NCBI GenBank assembly: GCA_016207625.1
Contig: JACQPF010000217.1
Coordinates: forward strand, 1 to 5,736
Length of the DNA stretch: 5,736 bases
Reading direction: 5' to 3'
Source of the DNA: Elusimicrobiota bacterium
GTDB lineage: Bacteria; Elusimicrobiota; Elusimicrobia; FEN-1173
Shown here: positions 1-5,437 of the stretch, one piece after another
Layout of the letters: every line of letters begins with the position of its first letter
How positions within the stretch are numbered: position 1 is the stretch's first letter
The notes under the pieces: model-generated
Told to the model about the DNA's origin: nothing
The model's database searches: none
Seen by the model: only the letters and a program-made list of their open reading frames with translations
Position numbers and translations under genes: made by a program

Positions 1-569
1 CGTGGGAAGTCATCGACGCCGCCGCCACCAAGCCTTTCGGGTTCATGCCGTTTTATCCCGGGCCGGGGCTGGGCGGGCATTGCATCCCGCTGGATCCGCA
101 CTACCTGTCCTGGAAATTGAAGACGCTGAACTTCTATTCCCATTTCATCGAGCTGGCGGGTGAAATCAATTCGCAGATGCCGGAGCACGTGGTCCGCCGG
201 GTGGTGGACGCGCTGAACGCGCGCGGCCAATCGACCAAAGGCGCCAAAGTCCTGATCCTGGGCACCGCCTACAAAAGGGACATCGGGGACATCCGGGAAT
301 CGCCGGCCCTGGACATCATCCAGCTCCTGCAGAAGCGGCAAGTCGACATCCGCTATCACGATCCGTACGTGAGCCGCCTTCAAGTGAACGGAAGCGTCCT
401 CGAGTCCATCCCCATCGAAAACGGGGCGCTGCGGCATCAGGATTGCGTGGTGATCGTGACGGACCACCGGTGTTTCGACATGGACCACATCGTTAAGGCG
501 TCGCGCTTGATCGTGGATTCCCGCAACGCGACGAAAGGCTACAGCGACCCCAAGATCGTGAGGTTGTGA
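1..569 (+). CDS. UDP-sugar 6-dehydrogenase (WbpA-type), 3' part only
   Basis: The reading frame is open from base 3, so the gene starts upstream of the window; 188 C-terminal residues of a family usually near 430 are visible. These enzymes oxidise the C6 hydroxyl of a UDP-hexose twice with NAD to give a UDP-uronic acid, in the cytoplasm. The stretch GFMPFYPGPG followed by LGGHCIP contains the catalytic cysteine (codon 81-83). The central dimerisation helix follows (FIELAGEINSQMP), then the C-terminal UDP-binding domain beginning KVLILGTAYKRD and containing RESPALDII and HDPYV. The PFGFMPFYPGPGLGGHCIP pattern is closest to UDP-GlcNAc 6-dehydrogenases (WbpA/TviB type), but the exact substrate (UDP-GlcNAc, UDP-ManNAc or UDP-Glc) is inferred, since the NAD-binding half is missing. 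The stop TGA is immediately followed by the GTG start of the deacetylase gene, so the two are almost certainly co-transcribed and translationally coupled. Confidence 0.93.
   Translation, partial: WEVIDAAATKPFGFMPFYPGPGLGGHCIPLDPHYLSWKLKTLNFYSHFIELAGEINSQMPEHVVRRVVDALNARGQSTKGAKVLILGTAYKRDIGDIRESPALDIIQLLQKRQVDIRYHDPYVSRLQVNGSVLESIPIENGALRHQDCVVIVTDHRCFDMDHIVKASRLIVDSRNATKGYSDPKIVRL
560..563 (+). promoter_or_regulatory. Ribosome binding site (GAGG) for the deacetylase GTG start
   Basis: GAGG lies six bases before the GTG at 570, inside the last codons of the dehydrogenase gene. It supports GTG 570 over the next in-frame ATG (612). The ATG would remove the SIDVEDYF block that carries the first metal/catalytic aspartates of the deacetylase. 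Confidence 0.6.
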
Positions 570-1466
570 GTGATCACGGACGCTCTGAGCATCGATGTTG
601 AGGACTATTTCATGGCCTCGGCCTTCGAGCCTTTCGTCCCGCGGTCGGACTGGGACCGGAAGGAATGCCGGGTCCTGTCCAGCACGTATAAGATCCTCTC
701 CATCCTGGATGAGTTTGAGACGAAAGCGACGTTCTTCGTTTTGGGATGGGTGGGAGAAAGGCGGCCGAAACTGGTGAGGGAAATCCACGCCCGGGGCCAC
801 GAAGTGGCTTGCCACGGGTACGACCACCGCTTGATCTATCACCAGGACGCCGGCGAGTTCCGGGCCGATGTCCGTAAGGCCAAGCGCCTTTTGGAGGACG
901 CCTGCGGCGCGCCCGTGGTGGGTTACCGGGCCCCCAGCTTCTCGGTGGTCCGGGACACCCGTTGGGCCCTGGACGTCCTTGCCGAGGAAGGGTTCCTTTA
1001 CGACGCCAGCGTCCTTCCCGCCCGGCATGCCCGGGGCGGGATGGAGGGCGCGCACCGCTTCCCGCACCAACTGAGCCGTCTCGCGGAGTTCCCCATGAGC
1101 ACCGTCCGTCTTTTCGGGAAAACGATCCCGTTTTCCGGCGGCGGCTATTTCCGCCTGTTCCCCTACCCGTTCACGCGATGGGGCATCCGCGCGTGCCATC
1201 GAGAGGGGAACCCGTCCATCGTGTACCTTCACCCCTGGGAATTCGACCCGGGCCAGCCCCGGTTGAAGGCCCGGTGGATGGACCGGTTCCGGCACACCGT
1301 CAACCTGCACAAAACAGAAGAGAAGTTCCGCCGCCTGCTCAAGGATTTCCGGTTCGGCACCGTGCGCGGCGTTTTGGAGGACTGTCTCGGGCGGGGAGCC
1401 GGGGAAGCCTTGGCGGGGACGTCGAAGAGACGATTTTTCAGCGAAAATCGACTCTTCGTCGAGTGA
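570..1466 (+). CDS. Polysaccharide deacetylase, exosortase/PEP-CTERM locus subfamily (NodB fold, DUF3473-type C-terminus)
   Basis: 298 residues, GTG start abutting the upstream TGA. It is a carbohydrate esterase family 4 (NodB-like) metal-dependent deacetylase, which removes N-acetyl (or O-acetyl) groups from a polysaccharide. Visible motifs in order: ALSIDVEDYF (D9, D12) at the extreme N-terminus, TKATFFVLGW (52-60), the metal-binding CHGYDH (H82, H86), GYRAPSFSV (R120), the subfamily signature SGGGYFRLFPY (189-199) and LHPWEFDP (220-227). The N-terminal SAFEP and the GGGYFR and HPWE blocks are typical of the subfamily found beside XrtA/exosortase exopolysaccharide genes. There is no signal peptide, as is usual for that subfamily. 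The natural family end is expected shortly after RRLLKDFRF (255-262). Residues 275-298 are arginine-rich and encoded entirely by a palindromic element (1392-1514), so the tail is probably acquired and not part of the fold. Function is confident; the true polymer substrate is unknown. Confidence 0.93.
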   Translation: MITDALSIDVEDYFMASAFEPFVPRSDWDRKECRVLSSTYKILSILDEFETKATFFVLGWVGERRPKLVREIHARGHEVACHGYDHRLIYHQDAGEFRADVRKAKRLLEDACGAPVVGYRAPSFSVVRDTRWALDVLAEEGFLYDASVLPARHARGGMEGAHRFPHQLSRLAEFPMSTVRLFGKTIPFSGGGYFRLFPYPFTRWGIRACHREGNPSIVYLHPWEFDPGQPRLKARWMDRFRHTVNLHKTEEKFRRLLKDFRFGTVRGVLEDCLGRGAGEALAGTSKRRFFSENRLFVE

Positions 1467-1514
1467 GGAGCCTCCGGCGACGAACGACCCGGACATGGCT
1501 TCCCCGGCTCCCCG
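1392..1514. repeat. Nested palindromic element (18-bp perfect inverted repeats, inner hairpin) across the deacetylase stop codon
   Basis: Bases 1392-1409 (CGGGGAGCCGGGGAAGCC) and 1497-1514 (GGCTTCCCCGGCTCCCCG) are exact reverse complements over 18 bp. Allowing one bulged base (1515), three more G-C pairs extend the stem outwards (1389-1391 with 1516-1518). Inside lies a second hairpin: 1423-1437 pairs with 1444-1458 with a single A-A mismatch (1430/1451) around a six-base loop. The deacetylase stop codon (1464-1466) is inside the element. No convincing target duplication flanks it and no T-run follows, so it is not a standard terminator. It resembles a small palindromic insertion sequence-like repeat, or a very stable intercistronic RNA structure; copies elsewhere in the genome would decide. 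Confidence 0.7.
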
Positions 1515-1550
1515 GCCCAGGCGGAGCAATGAACGTTTTCTTTTCGGAGG

Positions 1551-1559
1551 AAAGGAGGT
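1551..1559 (+). promoter_or_regulatory. Strong Shine-Dalgarno (AAAGGAGGT) fixing the glycosyltransferase TTG start
   Basis: AAAGGAGGT ends four bases before the TTG at 1564. This near-perfect site and the family-typical N-terminus MRIAQVAPLYE decide the start in favour of TTG 1564. The in-frame ATG at 1495 would add 23 arginine/proline-rich residues encoded partly by the palindromic element. Confidence 0.85.
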
Positions 1560-1563
1560 CCCT

Positions 1564-2643
1564 TTGAGAATCGCCCAAGTGGCGCCGCTGTATGAGAGCG
1601 TTCCTCCCTATCGCTACGGAGGAACGGAGCGCGTCGTTTCCTACCTCACGGAGGAGCTGGTCCGGCAGGGGCACGACGTCACCCTGTTCGCCAGCGGGGA
1701 TTCCGTCACCAAGGCGCGGCTGGTCTCCCCTTGCCAGCATTCCTTACGGTCTAACAAGCAGTGCGTCGAGCAGACGGCCCCCCACGTCCTCATGCTGGAA
1801 CAGCTTTACAACGAAACGCCCGGGTTCGATTTCGTCCATTTCCACATCGACTACATCCATTTCCCCGTCGTGCGGCTGCGCAAGACGCCGTGCGTGACCA
1901 CCTTGCACGGCCGGTTGGACCTGCCCGAGCACGTCTCCCTGTACCAGGAATTCCGGGAAATGCCGGTGGTCTCCATCTCCAACGCCCAGCGCAAGCCGCT
2001 CCCCTGGCTCCATTGGCAGGGGACCGTCTATCATGGATTCCATAAAGACCTCTACACGTTCCGGGAAAAGCCGGGCAAATACCTCGCCTTCCTCGGGCGC
2101 ATCTCGCCGGAGAAACGCCCCGACCGCGCCATCCGCATCGCCCAGCAGGCGGGGATGGAATTGAAGATCGCGGCCAAGGTGGACGCTAAGGACCAAAAAT
2201 ATTTCGAGTCGGCGATCAAGCCGATGTTGAAAGGCCCCTACGTGGATTACATCGGCGAAATTGAAGAGGACGAGAAAGACGAGTTCCTGGGGAACGCCTT
2301 CGCCCTCCTGTTCCCCATCGATTGGCCGGAGCCCTTCGGGCTGGTGATCATCGAGGCGATGGCCTGCGGGACCCCGGTCATCGCGTATCGCCAGGGGTCC
2401 GTTCCGGAGCTCGTGGAGGACGGGCAAAGCGGTTTTATCGTCGACAACATAGAGACGGCCGTGCGCGCCGCTCAACGGGTTCCGTCTTTGAGCCGGAGGC
2501 GATGCCGGGAAATTTTCGAGAAGCGTTTCAGCGTCGAACGCATGACGGAGGACTATTTGAAGATTTACCGGAGGCTCCTCAGAGAAAAGAGGATGTCCTC
2601 TACTGTGCTTCCCAAGGAGGTTTCCTTTGGAAAGAATCATTAA
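1564..2643 (+). CDS. GT4-family glycosyltransferase (GT-B fold)
   Basis: 359 residues from the TTG start, a usual length for the family. It transfers a sugar from a nucleotide-sugar donor with retention of configuration; the protein is cytoplasmic or membrane-associated. The N-terminal Rossmann domain opens with MRIAQVAPLYE, followed by the glycine-rich acceptor loop YGGTERVVSYL (18-28), GHDVTLFASGD (36-46) and the VTTLHGRLD segment (111-119). The C-terminal donor domain starts around FLGRISPEKRP (176-186) and carries the EX7E motif, EPFGLVIIE (E256 to E264), followed by AMACGTPVIAY and GSVPELVEDG. There are no membrane segments. The last 17 bases overlap the start of the debranching-type gene, whose Shine-Dalgarno lies in codons 351-353 of this gene, so the two are translationally coupled. 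Donor and acceptor cannot be read from the sequence; relatives of this MRIAQVAPLYE type are annotated only generically. Confidence 0.93.
   Translation: MRIAQVAPLYESVPPYRYGGTERVVSYLTEELVRQGHDVTLFASGDSVTKARLVSPCQHSLRSNKQCVEQTAPHVLMLEQLYNETPGFDFVHFHIDYIHFPVVRLRKTPCVTTLHGRLDLPEHVSLYQEFREMPVVSISNAQRKPLPWLHWQGTVYHGFHKDLYTFREKPGKYLAFLGRISPEKRPDRAIRIAQQAGMELKIAAKVDAKDQKYFESAIKPMLKGPYVDYIGEIEEDEKDEFLGNAFALLFPIDWPEPFGLVIIEAMACGTPVIAYRQGSVPELVEDGQSGFIVDNIETAVRAAQRVPSLSRRRCREIFEKRFSVERMTEDYLKIYRRLLREKRMSSTVLPKEVSFGKNH
2614..2620 (+). promoter_or_regulatory. Shine-Dalgarno (AAGGAGG) for the debranching enzyme TTG start
   Basis: AAGGAGG lies six bases before TTG 2627, within the end of the glycosyltransferase gene. 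The context AAGGAGGT-n-CCTTTG is nearly the same as that before the glycosyltransferase itself (1552-1566), so two consecutive genes use the same strong-site-plus-TTG arrangement. Confidence 0.85.
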
Positions 2644-4792
2644 GGTCAAAGACCAATTTTACATCCTGGCCACTTCGTCGTTGAGCGATGAGCGCACTCA
2701 AGTGTTGAAGCACGGCGAGACCTTCGCCATCTTCGATCGCCACGGCGACATCGAGCCGACGGGGTCCAGCCGCCAGGGGCTTTTTCATGAAGGCACGCGG
2801 TTCGTGTCCGGGTTGTCGTTGACCCTGGACAACGACCGGCCCCTGCTCCTGAGCTCGTCGGTGAACAAGGAGAACGTCCTCCTCGCCGTGGACCTGACCA
2901 ACCCGGATTACAGCATCAACGAGCAGGTGCTGGTGTCCCGGGGCGTCCTGCACTTGTTCCGCTCCAAGTTCCTCTGGCAGGGCGTGTGCTACGAGAGGAT
3001 CCGCATCGGCAACTACGGCCTGCTGCCGGTGGACGTTTCCCTCGCCCTCCAGTTTTACGCCGACTTCGCCGACATCTTCGAGGTTCGCGGGCAGAAGAGG
3101 AAGCAAAGAGGGCGCCGCCTGCGGGACGTGGTTGAGGAGCGTTCCGTCCTCTTGAGCTACGAGGGACTGGACCACGTCGTCCGCCGCACGCGGCTCGAGT
3201 TCTCCGTGCGGCCGAAGGAGATCTCCAACCATCACATCCGCTATGAGACGAAGCTGAGGCCCAAGGGGGAGGAAACCCTTTTCGTGACGGTCTCCTGCGA
3301 GATCGATCGCGACGTCCCGCCGCGGATGACCTTCGACACCGCGTTCACGGCGGCCATGGGGTCCTTGCGCTCGGCCAAGGCGCAGGATTGCACGGTCCAT
3401 TCCTCCAACGAGCAATTCAACGATTGGGTCCATTCGTCCATGGCGGACCTCCACATGATGGTCACGGAAACTCCCCAGGGACCCTACCCCTACGCGGGCG
3501 TGCCCTGGTTCAACACCGCCTTCGGGCGGGACGGCCTCATCACGGCGCTGGAATGCCTGTGGATCAACCCGGCCATCGCCCAAGGCGTCTTGGCGTTTCT
3601 GGCCGCCACGCAGGCGCGGCAGGTGATCCCGGAACAGGACGCCGAGCCGGGTAAAATCATGCACGAGGCGCGCAAAGGGGAAATGGCCCAATTGAAGGAG
3701 ATCCCCTTTGGACGGTATTACGGCAGCGTGGATTCCACGCCGCTCTTCGTCCTTTTGGCGTCGGCCTTCTATGAGAGGACGGGGAACCGGCTTTTCATCG
3801 AATCGATTTGGCCCAACATCGAGCTGGCCCTGAAGTGGATGGACGAATACGGCGACATGGACGGCGACGGTTTCGTCGAATACATCCAGCGATCGCCCAA
3901 AGGGCTGAGCCAGCAGGGATGGAAGGACTCGCACGACTCCGTTTTCCATTCCGACGGAACGATCCCGGAAGGCCCCATCGCCCTCTGCGAAGTCCAGGGG
4001 TACGTGTACGCGGCCAAACGGGGAGCGGCGCAGTTGGCGGCCGCCCTCGGAGAAGCGGACCGGGCCCGGGAACTGGCCCGCCAAGCCGACGAATTGCGCG
4101 AGAGGTTCGAGCAGGTCTTCTGGTGCGAGGAGCTCGGCACCTACGCCCTCGCGCTGGACGGCCGGAAGAGGCGCTGCCTCGTCCGCACGTCGAACGCGGG
4201 GCACGTGCTGTTCTCGGGGATCGCCAACGCCGAGCACGCCGCCAAAACGGCCCAGACCCTTCTCGGCCCGGACTCTTTCTCCGGCTGGGGCATCCGCACG
4301 GTGTCCTCGTCGGAAGTCCGCTACAACCCCATGGCGTATCACAACGGATCGGTTTGGCCGCACGACAACGCGATGATCGGGAGCGGGCTGATCCGTTATG
4401 GGTATAAAGAGTCGGCCGTGAAAATCATGACGGGCCTGTTCGACGCGAGTTTTTACATGAACCTCCACCGCCTGCCGGAGTTGTTCTGCGGGTTCAAGCA
4501 CCGCAACGGAGAGGGCCCCACCCTCTATCCGGTGGCCTGCTCGCCCCAGGCGTGGGCGTCGGGGGCCGTCTTGATGATGCTCCAGTCCTGCCTGGGCCTC
4601 TCCGTCGATGCGCCCAACAGCCGGATCTCTTTCTCCCATCCGCTCCTGCCGGATTTCCTCCAATACGTACGGATCACGAATTTGCGCGTCGGTGAAGCGG
4701 CCGTGGATTTACTTTTGAATCGCTATGCGAACGACGTGAGTGTCAACGTTTTACGTCGGGAAGGGCATGTGGAAATCGTCGTCATCAAATAA
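2627..4792 (+). CDS. Amylo-alpha-1,6-glucosidase / glycogen-debranching-like glycoside hydrolase
   Basis: 721 residues from a TTG start. Residues about 25-235 form the beta-rich N-terminal domain of the GDE_N_bis type (ETFAIFDRHGDI, GLFHEGTRFVSGL, the latter a hallmark of these proteins). Residues about 260-655 are the catalytic (alpha/alpha)6 barrel. Conserved blocks in order are PWFNTAFGRDGLITALE (293-309), the calcium-loop-like DMDGDGFVEY (410-419), QQGWKDSHDS (429-438), GWGIRTVS (553-560) and YHNGSVWPHDNAMI (571-584). The acidic residues D434 and D302 are the likeliest active-site carboxylates, but I assign them only by conservation. The family hydrolyses alpha-1,6-linked glucosyl residues; members of this stand-alone bacterial type are mostly uncharacterised and could act on another alpha-glucoside. 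It has no signal peptide, so it is cytoplasmic. It overlaps and is coupled to the GT4 gene, a pairing seen in many bacteria. No terminator is visible after its TAA. Confidence 0.9.
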   Translation: MERIIKVKDQFYILATSSLSDERTQVLKHGETFAIFDRHGDIEPTGSSRQGLFHEGTRFVSGLSLTLDNDRPLLLSSSVNKENVLLAVDLTNPDYSINEQVLVSRGVLHLFRSKFLWQGVCYERIRIGNYGLLPVDVSLALQFYADFADIFEVRGQKRKQRGRRLRDVVEERSVLLSYEGLDHVVRRTRLEFSVRPKEISNHHIRYETKLRPKGEETLFVTVSCEIDRDVPPRMTFDTAFTAAMGSLRSAKAQDCTVHSSNEQFNDWVHSSMADLHMMVTETPQGPYPYAGVPWFNTAFGRDGLITALECLWINPAIAQGVLAFLAATQARQVIPEQDAEPGKIMHEARKGEMAQLKEIPFGRYYGSVDSTPLFVLLASAFYERTGNRLFIESIWPNIELALKWMDEYGDMDGDGFVEYIQRSPKGLSQQGWKDSHDSVFHSDGTIPEGPIALCEVQGYVYAAKRGAAQLAAALGEADRARELARQADELRERFEQVFWCEELGTYALALDGRKRRCLVRTSNAGHVLFSGIANAEHAAKTAQTLLGPDSFSGWGIRTVSSSEVRYNPMAYHNGSVWPHDNAMIGSGLIRYGYKESAVKIMTGLFDASFYMNLHRLPELFCGFKHRNGEGPTLYPVACSPQAWASGAVLMMLQSCLGLSVDAPNSRISFSHPLLPDFLQYVRITNLRVGEAAVDLLLNRYANDVSVNVLRREGHVEIVVIK

Positions 4793-4795
4793 GCG

Positions 4796-4844
4796 AAAAA
4801 AAGTGAAAAAAAACATTTACAAACCCATTGCGAATAAGTAATAT
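4796..4844 (+). promoter_or_regulatory. Strong sigma70-type promoter with upstream A-tracts
   Basis: TTTACA (4816-4821) and TAATAT (4839-4844) are separated by exactly 17 bases. Two A-tracts (4796-4802 and 4806-4813) lie directly upstream in the position of an UP element. The bases after the -10, GCTCCCACC, form a G/C-rich discriminator like those of rRNA/tRNA promoters. The expected transcript start is near 4851. It stands out as AT-rich in a GC-rich window. No plus-strand gene follows until 5438, so its product is either a long leader for the outer-membrane protein gene or an unrecognised RNA. Confidence 0.6.
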
Positions 4845-4861
4845 GCTCCCACCGCAAGCCG

Positions 4862-5219
4862 TTATGCGTCGTCCTTCCTCGTGAATCCATTGACGGTCAT
4901 GCGGGAAACACGGGCCTGTTCGGGACCCTTCCAAGGGTTCTCTTTCTCTTTGATGAGTTCAAGCGTTTGAACAAAGCCAACGATCACCTCAACACGGAAA
5001 CCCTCCTCGTTCCGAAGACACCACGATCCAGGACACCACGATTCCTTCAGCTTTGCCGGTGATCGCGTGAACGTACACCGCAGCACGTTGAACTCCATCG
5101 AGCTCCCGCACCACAGTGGACTCCCCTAGGAACTCTACAACAGAGACCTTCGATACGACATTCGGGCGGTGAACGATGTACCTTTGAGGCGCGCCTTTCC
5201 GCCGCGGCTTATTTATCAT
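4862..5219 (-). pseudogene. Possible frameshifted small hypothetical gene (about 115-120 residues if joined)
   Basis: Two overlapping minus-strand frames look like halves of one small gene. The first begins at ATG 5219 (MINKPRRKGAPQRYIVHRPN...) and ends at TGA 4989. The second frame reads LRNEEGFRVEVIVGFVQTLE... down to TAA at 4862. Reading the first half until about 5030 and then the second gives a plausible mixed alpha/beta protein of about 115-120 residues. An 11-bp repeat (GACACCACGAT on the plus strand at 5017-5027 and 5032-5042, period 15) sits at the junction and suggests local replication slippage. I do not recognise the family. A faint resemblance of the N-terminal part (HRPNVVSKV...GESTVV) to PqqD-like domains is too weak to use. 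It could equally be non-coding sequence with chance frames; no convincing ribosome binding site precedes 5219. Confidence 0.3.
5017..5046. repeat. Short tandem duplication, 15-bp period
   Basis: GACACCACGAT occurs at 5017-5027 and again at 5032-5042, two adjacent units of 15 bp (GACACCACGATCCAG then GACACCACGATTCCT). It lies where the two minus-strand half-frames meet, which is the main reason to think it is relevant. Confidence 0.7.
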
Positions 5220-5271
5220 CCGCAGCCATTGAAGTCGAACGGAATCTTACGATGCTCAGCGGCGGAAAGGC
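5193..5271. repeat. 13-bp perfect inverted repeat with 53-base spacer
   Basis: GCCTTTCCGCCGC (5193-5205) is the exact reverse complement of GCGGCGGAAAGGC (5259-5271). The right arm also overlaps a local hairpin, GGCGG-AAAGG-CCGCC (5261-5275), and the left arm adjoins a possible small stem GCGG/CCGC (5204-5207 with 5220-5223), so alternative folds exist. If the minus-strand remnant is or was a gene, one arm lies just inside its first codons and the other in its 5' leader. No function is assigned. Confidence 0.6.
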
Positions 5272-5295
5272 CGCCCTCGAAGGTCATAAGATCAA

Positions 5296-5406
5296 GAGTC
5301 TATCCTAAAACCCGACGGCGGGGGCTTCCCGTAGGCGGCCTAGGCCGGAGGGCGGGCCGTGGTCCGCCGAAGGGAAGTCCTCGGCGGCGGGTTTTAGGAT
5401 AGACTC
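5296..5406. mobile_element. MITE-like palindromic element, 111 bp, 19-bp perfect terminal inverted repeats
   Basis: The ends GAGTCTATCCTAAAACCCG (5296-5314) and CGGGTTTTAGGATAGACTC (5388-5406) are exact reverse complements. Internally GGGCTTCCC (5322-5330) pairs with GGGAAGTCC (5372-5380) with one G-T wobble, GGCGG (5334-5338) pairs with CCGCC (5364-5368), and a 10-bp palindrome GGCCTAGGCC lies at 5337-5346, so the whole element can fold into one long imperfect hairpin. It has no coding capacity. Size, ends and folding fit a non-autonomous miniature transposable element. The GAG-TCTATCC...AAAACC end type reminds me of some IS5-family ends, a weak memory-based suggestion. Flanks share only AA, so a target duplication is not demonstrated. 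Confidence 0.7.
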
Positions 5407-5422
5407 AAAATGGAGAAGACGC

Positions 5423-5428
5423 AAGGAG
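5423..5428 (+). promoter_or_regulatory. Ribosome binding site (AAGGAG) for the outer-membrane protein gene
   Basis: AAGGAG is nine bases before ATG 5438. It supports this start, which also gives a proper signal peptide. The site lies in the 31-bp gap between the MITE-like element and the gene. Confidence 0.75.
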
Positions 5429-5437
5429 AGGGTTCGT

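Noticed and set aside
1495..1563. Upstream ATG extending the glycosyltransferase by 23 residues
   Set aside because: The extension is Arg/Pro-rich and begins in the arm of the palindromic element. The consensus Shine-Dalgarno and the conserved N-terminus point to TTG 1564.
962..1567. 201-residue plus-strand frame overlapping the deacetylase in another frame
   Set aside because: Low-complexity Arg/Pro/Gly translation and no motifs; the deacetylase frame has all catalytic blocks.
1744..2649. 301-residue minus-strand frame opposite the glycosyltransferase
   Set aside because: Same shadow effect; the plus strand encodes an unmistakable GT4 protein here.
2600..4663. 687-residue open frame on the minus strand opposite the debranching enzyme
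   Set aside because: It mirrors a GC-rich gene with clear family motifs on the plus strand. Its own composition is rich in Arg, Gly, Pro, Val and His, with no recognisable domain, as expected of an antisense shadow.
4732..4758. Inverted repeat CGACGT/ACGTCG near the end of the debranching enzyme gene, considered as a terminator
   Set aside because: Only six Watson-Crick pairs, inside coding sequence, and no T-run follows.
4925..4972. Small hairpins ACCCTT-CC-AAGGGT (4925-4938) followed by a pyrimidine stretch, and GTTCAA-GCGT-TTGAAC (4957-4972), considered as a rho-independent terminator
   Set aside because: The first stem has an impossibly short loop unless shortened to four pairs, and the following TCTTTCTCTTT is not a clean T-tract. 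The second is a six-pair stem with no T-run. Both may be chance.
5229..5306. Possible promoters just upstream of the outer-membrane protein gene (TTGAAG at 5229; TAAGAT at 5287; TATCCT at 5301)
   Set aside because: None has a -35/-10 pair at acceptable spacing with adequate matches.
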